DNA of 64,000 nucleotides, from assembly GCF_009755355.1 (NCBI RefSeq), contig NZ_WQLB01000016.1:1-64000 (forward strand), in the 5' to 3' direction. The notes beneath the pieces were generated by a model, which was not told the DNA's origin, searched no databases, and saw only the letters and a list, made by a program, of their open reading frames with translations. Positions 25,805 to 35,488 of the stretch are shown here, piece by piece. Source of the DNA: Deinococcus arboris. GTDB taxonomy: Bacteria > Deinococcota > Deinococci > Deinococcales > Deinococcaceae. Every line of letters starts with the position of its first letter. The stretch's first letter is position 1. Position numbers and translations under genes: made by a program.

Positions 25805-27355
25805 ATGTTGCGTTTTCCCCTGGGTCTGGCTCCTCTGCTGCTGCTGTCTCTCGTCGCCTGCGCTGCCCCCAGCAGCCCGGCTGCCACTCCAAACGTAGCG
25901 GCGCAGGCCACCGCTGCCACGGCCACTGTCGCCTACAGCGTTTCCAGCGACTGGAAGACGGGTTTTACCGGCAGCGTCACCATCACCAATACCGGCCCCG
26001 CCATCAAAGGCTGGACGCTAGAATGGACCTTTCCGGGGGCGCAGGTGATCACCAATTCCTGGAATGGTGTCCTAACGCAGACCGGCGCGCAGGTCAAGGT
26101 CACGAACGCCAGCTATAACGCAGCCATCCCCACCGGGGGCCAGGTGACGTTCGGCTTCACCGCGAAATATCCAGCGGGTACGGCCAATCTGGCTCCTGGC
26201 ACTCTGACGTTCAGTGGCGCGGCCACCTCCACCCCGGCGCCCACGCCGCCGACCCCCATTCCACCTGGTCCTGTCCCGCCCACCCCCGTGCCGCCGACCA
26301 CCGGCCAGCCCTGGGTGATGGGCTATTACGTGGGCTACCTGCGCGACCGCTATCCCCTGGACGCCGTGAAGTGGGACGCCCTGACCCATCTGGTCGTGGG
26401 CCGCGCCGTGCCCAATGCCGACGGCACCGTCAACACCCGCTTTGACATTGACAGTGTGGCTGGCCCGCAGTGGGCCGGAGGCGTCGTGGCCCGGACCCAC
26501 CAGGAAGGCAAGAAGGCCATTCTGATGCTGGGCGGCGCGGGCGCTTACGCCGCGTTCGTGGGGGCTGCGTCGGACGCCAACCGCGCCCGGTTTGTGGCCA
26601 ATCTGCTCCAGGTGGTGCGGGACTACGGCTTTGACGGCATTGACCTCGACTGGGAACCCATCAAGGCCAAGGACACCGCCCCCCTGAAGGCGCTGGCCGC
26701 CGAGTTGAAGGCCGGCCAGCCGGGGCTGATCCTCACGCTGCCAGTGGCCTGGGTCAATGCCAATTTTCCAGGGGATGCCAGGCTGATTTCGGCGGACCTG
26801 ACTGCCCAGTTTGACCGCGTGAACATCATGAGCTACGCCATGAACGGGGTCTGGGGCGGCTGGCAGTCCTGGCATTCGGGCGCCCTGACTGGCGCGGCCT
26901 CCACCACCCCCAGCAGCCTGGAGTCCAGCGTGAAGGCCTACCTGGCGGCGGGGGTGCCGGCGGGCAAGCTGGGCGCCGGAATCGGGTTTTTTGGCAGCTG
27001 CTATAGCGGCGTCACGGGTGCCCGTCAGAGTGCGGCGGGCATGACGCTGGTGGCCGACGACAACGCCATGAGTTACGCCAACATCGTCACGCAGTACCAG
27101 GGCCAGATGACGGCGCAGTGGGACAGCGCGGCCGGGGTGCCTTACCTGAGTGCCGCCTCGCCCACTGGACCCAAGGGCTGCACCTTCGTTTCCTACGAAG
27201 ACCCGCAGAGCATCGCCCTCAAGGGCCAGTACGTGCGTGCACAGGGTCTGGGTGGCGCCATCATCTGGAACATCAACGAGGGGTATATCCCCAGCAATCC
27301 CGCCGGCCAGCGCGACCCCCTGATGGACGCCGTGAAACAGGCGTTCCTGCGCTGA
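25805..27355 (+). CDS. CBM2-GH18 chitinase lipoprotein
   Basis: A 516-aa secreted glycoside hydrolase. Residues 1-19 form a lipoprotein signal ending LSLVAC. Residues about 40-140 are a carbohydrate-binding module 2 (SSDWKTGFTGSVTITNTG, IKGWTLEWTF, NSWNG). A Pro/Thr linker spans about 145-172. Residues about 175-516 form a GH18 barrel with the catalytic motif FDGIDLDWEP (proton donor Glu near residue 284) and MSYAM. It should hydrolyse beta-1,4-N-acetylglucosamine polymers while anchored to the cell envelope, or be released from it. The ATG at 25805 with GGAGG upstream is preferred; an upstream frame at 25730 would mask the lipobox. Confidence 0.95.
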   Translation: MLRFPLGLAPLLLLSLVACAAPSSPAATPNVAAQATAATATVAYSVSSDWKTGFTGSVTITNTGPAIKGWTLEWTFPGAQVITNSWNGVLTQTGAQVKVTNASYNAAIPTGGQVTFGFTAKYPAGTANLAPGTLTFSGAATSTPAPTPPTPIPPGPVPPTPVPPTTGQPWVMGYYVGYLRDRYPLDAVKWDALTHLVVGRAVPNADGTVNTRFDIDSVAGPQWAGGVVARTHQEGKKAILMLGGAGAYAAFVGAASDANRARFVANLLQVVRDYGFDGIDLDWEPIKAKDTAPLKALAAELKAGQPGLILTLPVAWVNANFPGDARLISADLTAQFDRVNIMSYAMNGVWGGWQSWHSGALTGAASTTPSSLESSVKAYLAAGVPAGKLGAGIGFFGSCYSGVTGARQSAAGMTLVADDNAMSYANIVTQYQGQMTAQWDSAAGVPYLSAASPTGPKGCTFVSYEDPQSIALKGQYVRAQGLGGAIIWNINEGYIPSNPAGQRDPLMDAVKQAFLR

Positions 27356-27376
27356 GCCTTCGCCGTTTGTTTCATC

Positions 27377-27409
27377 GGGTCTGTGGAGGTCTTTATTCCT
27401 CCCAGACCC
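27377..27409 (+). terminator. Hairpin after chitinase gene
   Basis: Long stem GGGTCTG(T)GGAGG / CCTCC(C)AGACCC, 27377-27389 with 27398-27409, loop TCTTTATT. It starts 22 nt after the stop. No clear T-run follows, but the stability suggests a transcript end. Confidence 0.55.
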
Positions 27410-27459
27410 CCGGCCCTCTCTGGCCCGCCACGCAGTGGGCGCCTCCCAAGGACTGATTT

Positions 27460-28431
27460 ATGCTTCGTCATTCTGCGTTCCTATTCCTTTCCCTCTTTTC
27501 CCTGACTTCCGCTGCGCTGGCGGCGGCCCCAGCGGCCCTCACGGGCGAATGGCTGATCGGCACCGCTTACCCGGCCAATATCTATGACAAGGACGCCGAG
27601 GGCGCGCAGTCCTCGTCCACCCGCCTCCTGCTGCGCCCGGACGGCACCTATGCGCTGACCGACTTGCAACTGAGCTACATTCCCGGCTATTTCGGCAGCT
27701 ACCTCGTGACCTGCGAGACACTCAATGTCTTCACCGAGAGCGGCAAATACCAGGTGACGGGTAACAAACTCAGTTTTCAGCCGGGCGCCGCCCAGAAACG
27801 CATCGGCGTCTCGCCGGGCCGTCTCAATGCAGGCTGCAAGCGGTTTGAAGGCACGCGCGAAACGGTCAAGCAGGCCCCCTACCAGGGCACCTTTACCCTG
27901 GCGGGCGGCACGCTGACCCTCAACGCCCGCAGTGTCCGGCAGGCCTACAGCCGCCGCCCGGCTGAGACGGCCAAACCGGCGGCCCCTGTGCTGCCGTCCC
28001 CCTCCATCAGCTCAGTCCGGCCTGCGGCAGCTCCGGTCTCGCCCGCAGCGCTCATTACCCCGGCACCCTGGACGGCCACTGGCACCTGGGCAGCCCGCTT
28101 TGACACCCCCAACGGCCCGGTCGAGATGCGCTTTTCGGTCTATGACGACGGCGAGGGCGGCCTGAGTGGCAGCGGCACTGGTGACGACGACCTGCGCGGC
28201 TGGCTTCTGGGCAGCTCGGCAGGGCAGTTTAAGATCGGGCTGAGCAGCGGCGACGACGAGTTGAACCTGGAGCTCAGCGGCCGGTTCTCGGGTGACCGCT
28301 ACGAGGGCACCTTCCAGGCCTCGGCCCCAGATGGGGAAGCGCTGCTCGGGGGCCGCCTGACCATGCTCCGGGACACCTCCACGTCGCCGTCCTCGACCTC
28401 CAGCGGTCCCGTGACCCCGCCCCGGCGCTGA
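27460..28431 (+). CDS. Secreted beta-rich protein, paralogue of 24540 gene
   Basis: A 323-aa exported protein: signal peptide 1-22 (ending ALAAA), an N-terminal module (~24-165) related to the one in the 24540 gene (PAALTGEWLIG, LLLRPDGTYALTD, a Cys pair), a Pro/Ala linker (~170-205) and a C-terminal beta module (~207-300, TGTWAARFDTPNGPVEMRF) that looks like a lipocalin/calycin-type fold. Function unknown. The two paralogues bracket the chitinase gene, which suggests a shared extracellular role, an inference from position only. Confidence 0.85.
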   Translation: MLRHSAFLFLSLFSLTSAALAAAPAALTGEWLIGTAYPANIYDKDAEGAQSSSTRLLLRPDGTYALTDLQLSYIPGYFGSYLVTCETLNVFTESGKYQVTGNKLSFQPGAAQKRIGVSPGRLNAGCKRFEGTRETVKQAPYQGTFTLAGGTLTLNARSVRQAYSRRPAETAKPAAPVLPSPSISSVRPAAAPVSPAALITPAPWTATGTWAARFDTPNGPVEMRFSVYDDGEGGLSGSGTGDDDLRGWLLGSSAGQFKIGLSSGDDELNLELSGRFSGDRYEGTFQASAPDGEALLGGRLTMLRDTSTSPSSTSSGPVTPPRR

Positions 28432-28468
28432 GCCCTCTGTGCGGCGGGCCTCTGCTAGTCTGCGGAGG

Positions 28469-31400
28469 ATGCCGCAGGAGGCGCACTGGACGCTGACACT
28501 CTGGGGTCCCCCCAGCCTGATTGACCCGCAAGGTCAGCGGCGCCGCTGCGAGGGCAAGCCGCTGGCCCTGCTGGTGTATCTGGCCCTGGAGGGCCGCGCC
28601 ACGCGGCTGCGGGCCGCGGACCTGCTGTGGCCAGACGCAGGCCAGGCCGGGCGCAACAATCTGGTCATCATGCTGCGGCGCATGGGGCAGACCTACGGCG
28701 CCCCGCTGCTGACCACCGAGCAGGTGCTCACGCTGGCCAGTGCCGTTCGTGTTCAGGCGCTGGATGGGGGCGGGGCGGGCCAGGCCCTCCCCCTGGACGG
28801 CCTCCAGTATCCAGAGTTAGAAGAGTTTGACGCCTGGCTGCGCGAGCAGCGGGTGCGTCTGCGGGCCGAAGGAGCATGGGCGGCGCGGGCAGCGGCGCGG
28901 TCCCTGGAGGCGCAGGGCAGGGGAGAAGAAGCCCTGCCGCTGCTTCAGCGGGCGGCCTTTCTTCAGCCCCTGTCGGATGAGACGACCCGCGCCCTGATGC
29001 GCGTGCAGTATCTGGCTGGTGACTCAGCGGCGGCCCTGGCCACCTTTGGCCAGTTTCGCCAGAGCCTGCGTGACACCTTGCAGACCGATCCCATGCCGCA
29101 GACGCAGGCGCTGGCTCAGGAGATCGAACGCAGCCGCCCGCGCGCTCCTGAGCCCCAGGGCCCCCCGGCGGCCCCAGACCTGTCCAGCGGCCCGGCGCAT
29201 CTAGTCGGGCGGGATGACGTGCTGGAGGCCATCACCCAGGCGAGGCAGGCTGGCCAGGTGGTGGTCCTGACCGGCGAGGCGGGCATCGGCAAGACGAGTG
29301 TGGCCCAGGCGTCGGCGGCCAGGCATGGCGCCGCCCTGACCCTGAGAGGTCACCCAAGCGACGCCCCTATCCCCTATGCGTCGGTCACGCGGGGGCTGCG
29401 TCTGCTGCTTGAGGCGCACCCCGACCTTCACCAGCAGGTGCTGGCCCGGCCGGTGCTGGGGCTGCTGCTGCCAGAGCGGCTGGAGGCCGCCCTCCCGGAG
29501 GGGGACGTGCGCCCGGCGCTGCACGCGGCCCTGACGCAGCTGTATCAGTTGGCGGCGGCGCAGGTTCAAACCCTGATGCTCGATGATGTGCAGCTGATGG
29601 ACCCAGCGTCGCTGGACCTGTGCCTGTCGTGGCTGGACGCGCCGGCCTTATCCGCTGCAGTGACCGTCTGTTACCGGACCGGCGCCCTGCCGCCAGCGGC
29701 CAGCGGGCTGCTTGACGACCTTGTGCGGCGGGGCCGGGCCACGCAGCTGGCGCTGGCGCCACTGACGACCGAGGCCGTGGGCACCCTGCTGTGCGCGCTG
29801 GGCGGCCCCGAACTGGAGGCCCACGCGCCGGGACTGAGCCACTTCAGCGGGGGCAATCCGCTGTACCTGCAAGAAACGGTGCGACATTTGCTCACCCCAG
29901 AAGGCACGCTGGACCTGGGCCGCCTGCCCCGGACGGGCCGCGCCGAACAGCTTCTCATCGGCCGCCTGGAACAGCTGTCGCCTGTCGAGGTGCAGCTGGC
30001 CAGGGCTGCCAGTGTGGTGGCCCACGATCTGCGGCCCGAGTTGCTCGCCACCATGCTGGGGGTGTCCCCAGCAGAGCTGGAAACGGCCTGGCAGGCGCTG
30101 GGGCAGGCCGGCGTGCTTGTGGGTGGACAATTTACCCACGACCTTCTCCGGGAAACCCTGGGCGCACAGATGCCGCCGCCCCTGCGGTCGCTGCTGCACC
30201 GGGCGGCGGCCCGCGCTCTGGCTGAGGCCGGCGCCCCGCCCGCCCAGGTGGCCCTGCACTGGGAAGCGGGAAGTCGGCCCGCAGAGGCGGCCAGTGCCCT
30301 CCGGCAAGCTGGTGCGGTGGCGCAGGGCAGCGGCCTGTACCGCGAAGCCGGCCGTTTTTTTGGGCGAGCCGCCGACCTGCTGGAGGCTGGCCCGCACTCA
30401 GAGGTTGCCTTTGAGGTCCGCATTGAACAGCTAGAGGCCCTCTTTATTCTCGAAGATCAGGTGCCAGCGTGGCAGGGTGCCGTGGCCGCGCTGGAGCGCC
30501 TAGCCCTGACCCCAGCGCAGCAGGCCCGCGCCGCCCTGCACCGGGCCCGCCTCCACTTCGCCCTTCAGGAGTTTGAGGCGCAGGTGCAGTGTGCGCAGCG
30601 CGGTCTGGTGTGGGCCCGCCAGGCCCAGGCGACAGAGACGGAAGTCGCCCTGCTGGAAATTCTGGCGGGTTACGCCCTGCAGCACGATTACCGGGCCTCG
30701 CCCCCTCTGCTAGAGGAACTGGAAGCCCTGGCCGCCCGGCTGGGCCGCCTGGAGATTCAGGCCCGCGCGTTAGAAGGGCTGGGCTTTGCCCTTCTGATGA
30801 TTGATCCGCGTCGCGCCGGCCCTGTGCTGGACACCGCAGAGCAGCGGCACCTGGCCGTCTCGGCTCCGCCGTTCGCCGCGTCGGTCTGTGCCAAATGGTC
30901 GCGCGCGGCCTACCGCCTGGGCGATTTTGAGGCCTCGCTGGCCCACAACCTGCGCGCCCGCCAACACCTGGGGACGACCGAAGGCTTTCGGGTGGTCGCG
31001 CTCATCAACGCCTACGGCGAGGCCCTGACCCGCTGGGCCCTGGGTGACCTGGAGGGTGTGAGGCAGCTGCTCGGCCAGCACCAGCATCAGGTGGCCGAGA
31101 CACCGACCGAGCAGGGCTGGCTCAGTGCGCTTTATCTGGTGCAGCTCTGGCTGGAGGTGGCCCAGGGAACAGGTGAGCCTGACCTCCTGGCGGCGCAGGT
31201 TCAGGCGCTGCCCGACTTTCCCCCCCCTCTGCGGGTTGAGCAGCAGGCGCTGCTGGCGGCTCTTCTGGGCTGCATGGGCCAGAAAGAAGCGGCTCAGGCT
31301 CAGCTGGACGATCTGCTCGCCCATGTACAGCGTCTGGGCGACGTGTACCTGCTGCGGCGTACGCAGATGCAACGTGCAGCCCTCACCGGAGACCGCGCAG

Positions 31401-31525
31401 TGCTGAGCACGCTCGGTGATTCGGCGGTGCGGCGTGGGCTGTGCGGCCTGTCGGCAGCCTTGAGGCCCATTCCTCTGACGCGGCCCGACCCCATGCTGGC
31501 CGTCATGCTCAGGGTGTGTAGTTAA
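28469..31525 (+). CDS. SARP/BTAD-type transcriptional regulator with AAA ATPase and TPR region
   Basis: A 1018-aa cytoplasmic STAND-like regulator. Residues about 5-95 are a winged-helix DNA-binding domain of the SARP/OmpR type (WTLTLWGPPSLID, ADLLWPDAGQAGRNNLVIML). A bacterial transcriptional activation (BTAD) helical domain spans about 100-225. The AAA/NTPase domain has Walker A GEAGIGKTS near residue 270 and a Walker B-like LMLDDVQLMD near 370. TPR-like helical repeats run from ~610 to the end. The ATG at 28469 is preceded by TAGTCT, a -10-like box 8 nt away, so a leaderless mRNA is likely. A longer frame from a GTG at 28439 is possible. It has a shorter paralogue immediately downstream. 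Confidence 0.92.
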   Translation: MPQEAHWTLTLWGPPSLIDPQGQRRRCEGKPLALLVYLALEGRATRLRAADLLWPDAGQAGRNNLVIMLRRMGQTYGAPLLTTEQVLTLASAVRVQALDGGGAGQALPLDGLQYPELEEFDAWLREQRVRLRAEGAWAARAAARSLEAQGRGEEALPLLQRAAFLQPLSDETTRALMRVQYLAGDSAAALATFGQFRQSLRDTLQTDPMPQTQALAQEIERSRPRAPEPQGPPAAPDLSSGPAHLVGRDDVLEAITQARQAGQVVVLTGEAGIGKTSVAQASAARHGAALTLRGHPSDAPIPYASVTRGLRLLLEAHPDLHQQVLARPVLGLLLPERLEAALPEGDVRPALHAALTQLYQLAAAQVQTLMLDDVQLMDPASLDLCLSWLDAPALSAAVTVCYRTGALPPAASGLLDDLVRRGRATQLALAPLTTEAVGTLLCALGGPELEAHAPGLSHFSGGNPLYLQETVRHLLTPEGTLDLGRLPRTGRAEQLLIGRLEQLSPVEVQLARAASVVAHDLRPELLATMLGVSPAELETAWQALGQAGVLVGGQFTHDLLRETLGAQMPPPLRSLLHRAAARALAEAGAPPAQVALHWEAGSRPAEAASALRQAGAVAQGSGLYREAGRFFGRAADLLEAGPHSEVAFEVRIEQLEALFILEDQVPAWQGAVAALERLALTPAQQARAALHRARLHFALQEFEAQVQCAQRGLVWARQAQATETEVALLEILAGYALQHDYRASPPLLEELEALAARLGRLEIQARALEGLGFALLMIDPRRAGPVLDTAEQRHLAVSAPPFAASVCAKWSRAAYRLGDFEASLAHNLRARQHLGTTEGFRVVALINAYGEALTRWALGDLEGVRQLLGQHQHQVAETPTEQGWLSALYLVQLWLEVAQGTGEPDLLAAQVQALPDFPPPLRVEQQALLAALLGCMGQKEAAQAQLDDLLAHVQRLGDVYLLRRTQMQRAALTGDRAVLSTLGDSAVRRGLCGLSAALRPIPLTRPDPMLAVMLRVCS

Positions 31526-31562
31526 GCCGGCTTAGTCTGCCCCTGCCGGCTTACAGTGCGGT

Positions 31563-33560
31563 ATGGCGTCTAATTCTGTTCCCTGGCATCTGTCTTTACT
31601 GGGCTCTCCCACATTGTCAGGGGGAGGGGGTCAGCTGCGCCTGGACGGCAAACCGGCCGCGCTGCTGACCTTTCTGGCGGCGGAGGGCCCCCAGCCCCGC
31701 CGCACCTGCGCCGCGCTGCTGTGGCCGGACGCCCCACCCGCCACGGCCCGCAACAGTCTGGTGCAGTTGCTACGGCGGCTGCATCAGGCGGCGGGGCGCG
31801 TGCTGGTGTCTGGCCAGCAGATCCTGGCCCTGGCACCTGACCTGACCACCGACCTCCAGGGACCGGTTGCCCCCGGCGAAAGCCTGCTGCTGGCCGATCT
31901 GGACAGCGAAATCAGTCCTGCTTTTAGTGACTGGCTATCAGCCCAGCGCGCCGAGCGCGAAGCCGCGCAGGCCCAGGCCAGCCGAGAGGTAACCGAGCAA
32001 CTGACTGCTCAGGGTGACCCGGCGGCAGCGCTGGCTCTGGCGGCGGCCCGCGTGACCCGCGACCCTCTGGATGAGGATGCCCATCAGCAGCTGATGCGGC
32101 TGCACCACCGCAGCGGCGACCGCGCCGCCGCACTTCAGGCGTATCAGCGCCTGCGGGCCATCTTTGCCCTGGAGCTGGGTCTGGAACCGTCTGCTGAAAC
32201 GGCGCGCCTGGCCCGACTGATTGACACAGAACCTGCCCCCAGCGCCGAGCAGCCAGCCCTGCCCCTCAGTTTTCTGCGCCCTCCCCAGCTGGTGGCCCGC
32301 GAGGACGCCTGGGCGCAGATGGAGGCGGGTTGGGCCGCTGGCGTCGGCGTGGCCCTGGTGGGCCCCTCTGGGAGCGGCAAATCCCGGCTGGCGCTTGACT
32401 TCATCCGTGCCCACCCGGACCACCACCTGCTGCTCTTGCAGGGCCGCCCCGGCGACCAGGACGTGGCGTATGCCACGCATGCCCGCACCTACCGGCAGAC
32501 GCTGGCGGCCTTTCCCGACCTAGCCGCGACCCTTCCCGTCTGGGTCCGGCAGGAACTGACCCGCATCATCCCCGAGCTGGGGGACGCGCCGCCGCCCCTC
32601 ACGTCTGCTGAAGACAAACTGCGCTTCTACGACGCCAAGTACGAGGTGCTGCGGCGGGTGGCTGACCGCGGCCCGGTCGTGCTGCTCTCGGACGACCTGC
32701 ATTTCATGGATGACGCCTCTATCGAGGCCGGCGCTTACGTCTATTCCAAGTTCTGGGGTGACAGCCGGGCGGCGCTGCGGTCCATGTTCTGCTACCGCGA
32801 GGGGGCCCTGAGTCCGGCCACCGCAGCGCTGTCCCGCCAGATGTATGACTCCGGGGCGGTGCGGCCGGTGCAGGTGCAGCCGCTGGCAGATGAAGACACG
32901 CTGGCGTTTCTGGCTCAGGTGGGGCTGCCGGCTGTTCCTGGCCTGGCCCGGGAGGTTCAGCGCTTTGCGGCCGGGAATCCCCAGCTGACTCTGGAACTTG
33001 TCAAATACTTGCACGAGGCGCAGGATTTCAGTCTGGACGGTGTGAGGCGCGCGGCAGGGCAGACCTTGCCAGCCCTGCTGACGGGGCGCCTTGAGCGGCT
33101 TTCCCCGGAGGCGCTGGAAGCGGCGCAGGCGGCGGCGGTGCTGCGCAGTGACTTCTCGCTGGAGCAGGTGGCTGACATGCTGGGCTGGCCTATCCTCCGC
33201 TTGCTGAACAGCTGGGAAGAACTGGAGCGGGCCCAGGTGGTGCGCGGTGAGAGTTTCGCGCATGATCTCGTCTATAACGCGGTGCTCAGCACCACTTCTG
33301 TCTCCAGCTGGCAGCGGCTGCACCGGCAGGCAGCTGGCCTGCTGAGTCAGTCGGGCGGCACCCCGGCGCGTGTTGCCCGTCACTGGCAGGAAGGCGCTGA
33401 GCCGGGGCAAGCGGCTCCCTGGTGGGTAGAGGCGGCCCATCAGGCTGAAGCGACCCTGCACCCAGCGGAGGCGAATGAGTGTTACGCCAGGGCATCGGCG
33501 GCGTACGACGCTGCGGGCGATGCCAGGGCCTCTCTATATAGGGGGAGTGTCGCGCCTTAA
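31563..33560 (+). pseudogene. Second BTAD/AAA regulator, truncated by island insertion
   Basis: A 665-aa paralogue of the upstream regulator with the same order: winged helix (WHLSLLGSPTLSGG, ALLWPDAPPATARNSLVQLL), BTAD (~110-220), and AAA with Walker A LVGPSGSGKSR near residue 268 and VVLLSDDLHFMDD near 380. Its alignment with the 1018-aa neighbour stops at the beginning of the TPR region. The final residues (RGSVAP) and stop are supplied by foreign DNA that also holds the 3' end of the recombinase gene. About 350 C-terminal residues are missing, so signal sensing is probably lost while DNA binding may persist. TACAGT just before the ATG suggests a leaderless transcript. Confidence 0.88.
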
Positions 33561-34460
33561 GTCACCTGCGTTATCACTGTCCTTCCTCTTTTTTTCCGAA
33601 GGACTGAGGCTCTGGGTTACACCCTGGGCCAGCGCCAGCGCAATCTGAAATCCTGATTGGTCATCGGCATAGCCTGCTGACTCAGACGTATGTGGAAAGT
33701 CCCGCAATGAGGCGCGGCGGAGTTCTCGCAGCGGAAAAAGGCGAATCTCAGCGTCCAGGCTGGCCAGGTAGGCGGCCTGCCGCAGTGCTGCTGGCGTTTC
33801 ATACGGGAATACCCGCGCCTGAGGGTCACTGAACACGCCGCCACTGTGGGCTTGCCAGCGCAGCAGGCTCTGGACGCTGGAGTCATCCAGTCGCGTGATG
33901 GTATGGGCCCGGAGGACTTCGCCAGGATTGAGGCGAATAGCCTGCCACTGAAGTTTCAAGAGTTCCTCTAGTCGGAAGGCGTGATGATAGAGCAGGGTCA
34001 GAGCCGCGTGCAGGGCGTGTTGCCGGCGACTGGCTTGAAGAAGAGCTTGAATCTCGCTTGCTGGTGGTGGTGGAGAAGAAGTGCGCTCTTGCGGTGGCCG
34101 CTGCAGCCCACGTAGGGGGTTGGTTGTGAGGACGCCACAGTCAATCAGGCTCTCGTAAAGCAGATGCAGTGCGCTGATACGGGCGCGGGCCGTGTTGGGT
34201 TTGACTGGCCGGCCACCCTCACCCAGAAGGGCAACGTGATTGACCCAGAGATGAAATGAGGCGGGAGGACGTTGGAAATCGATGCCTTCCAAGCGGGCTG
34301 TAGAAAAGAAGGGGAGGAGACGGGTGTACTGCAGGGCAGCGGCGCGTGGATGGGTGGAAGAAGGCCCGAGCCGTGTCAGGAGAACATCAAGGTCGTAATG
34401 CTGTAGGGCGTGAAGCAGCAGGCGCGCATCGTCATGATCTGGACTAACTTCTGGCGGCAT
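33534..34460 (-). CDS. Tyrosine recombinase-like integrase at island edge
   Basis: A 308-aa protein with an N-terminal core-binding SAM-like domain (~5-115) and a catalytic-domain-like part (~125-300). Box I is recognisable (TLLYHHAFRLEELLKLQW, with the conserved Arg). The box II region is weak (LRELRRASLRD in place of H-x-L-R-H), and a clear catalytic Tyr near the C-terminus was not found, so it may be divergent or degenerate. Its 3' end overlaps the truncated regulator, as expected if attP lay at the integrase end. It most likely inserted, or came with, the island. Confidence 0.7.
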   Translation of the reverse strand: MPPEVSPDHDDARLLLHALQHYDLDVLLTRLGPSSTHPRAAALQYTRLLPFFSTARLEGIDFQRPPASFHLWVNHVALLGEGGRPVKPNTARARISALHLLYESLIDCGVLTTNPLRGLQRPPQERTSSPPPPASEIQALLQASRRQHALHAALTLLYHHAFRLEELLKLQWQAIRLNPGEVLRAHTITRLDDSSVQSLLRWQAHSGGVFSDPQARVFPYETPAALRQAAYLASLDAEIRLFPLRELRRASLRDFPHTSESAGYADDQSGFQIALALAQGVTQSLSPSEKKRKDSDNAGDLRRDTPPI

Positions 34461-34474
34461 ACATAATATTATGT
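34461..34474. promoter_or_regulatory. Palindrome next to integrase start
   Basis: A perfect 14-bp palindrome ACATAATATTATGT immediately upstream of the integrase start codon, in locally AT-rich DNA. It could be an operator or part of the integrase promoter. No regulator is identified. Confidence 0.4.
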
Positions 34475-34618
34475 GATATCAAATTAACCAACTACATCCT
34501 TTGTCTAGAAGTAGATGCAGAGCTGCGCGCAACGACGCTATCTGTCATCAGAATTGAGTCAGATTGTCAAGGAGGCAGCAGATGCATCCAGCCTCAGCTT
34601 GGCTAAGACATGCATCCG

Positions 34619-35167
34619 TCAGATGTCGACAGCTCGGCGTTCCTTCGCACTCAGGCAGCCAGCCGCCTGCATCAGGTCAACGGTGAGGCAGGGCGTTTGA
34701 TGCTGGATTGCATATCTCAAGCCACGGTGCAGAACATCTTTGAGTTCACCGATCCAACCGCCGCTGAGGTCGTAGAGATACTGCGCAAACGCAGGTTGCC
34801 GAAGCTGGGATGGCTCTGGCAACGGGAGCCACCGCTCAAAGGCCATCAGCATCCGCACAAAGGGTGCTCCTGATTGAAGCGGTGGCAGCCTCATCACAGT
34901 GAAGCGATTTTCCAGTTGTGGATCAGACTGAATAGCATACAGCGCCTTTTTCACGCCGGCGGCGATCAGCGGCACTTGGCACTGCATTGACAGGTCGCGC
35001 AGCGTTGGAATCGTATTGGTCACGGTCAGGCGCCAGCGGGGAAGGATCTCCAGGCCACTGCCTCTCAGGAATCCGTCGACCAGATCGTCTCGTCTCACCC
35101 CACTGGCACATTCATAAAGCATGACCGGCACCGGGTGATCCAGCGCGTGATCACCGCCTGGTTTCAA
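34619..35167 (-). pseudogene. TniB-family transposition ATPase remnant
   Basis: A 182-aa fragment related to TniB/TnsC-type AAA proteins of Tn5053/Tn7-like transposons. CQVPLIAAGVKKALYAIQ followed by SDPQLENRF and the C-terminal lid (FERWLPLPEPSQLRQPAFAQ, GGWIGELKDVL) match the second half of TniB. The N-terminal Walker A part is absent. Between residues ~48 and ~55 the sequence jumps directly from the region preceding Walker B to the region after it, so Walker B is also deleted. It cannot be an active ATPase. No tniA or tniQ partner was seen nearby. Confidence 0.7.
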
Positions 35168-35488
35168 GTGTCCGGCTCAGGCCACGTGCGGTGAGCAGAG
35201 GCGTCACCCCTCACCGCACAGCAGGAACAAGAACTAGGCCCGCCGAGGGCGGCGGCAGCCTGAGCCGACTCCTGGTCTGCGACGCGCGCCTCCTGTATGT
35301 GACGCAGTTGGAATTCTGGCAGGATGACGCGCGGGATTTTTCCGGGGTACGGCATGAACTGGCCTTGGAATTGCTGCAACGTCAGCGCCTACGGGAATGG
35401 ACAGAACGTCTGCTCACCGCTCTGCAAGTGGGCACCGAAGTCAATACAGCTGAGAAGACTTCTCCAACTCAATAAGTTGGCACTCCAG
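35168..35488. other. 321-bp stretch with one doubtful plus-strand ORF
   Basis: A plus-strand frame at 35191-35475 (94 aa) has a protein-like C-terminal half (LLVCDARLLYVTQLEFWQDD, then REWTERLLTALQ) after an Arg-rich start. It is probably the tail of a lost gene rather than a whole one, and no family is recognised. It lies between the TniB remnant and an inverted-repeat element, in a zone of transposon debris. Confidence 0.3.
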
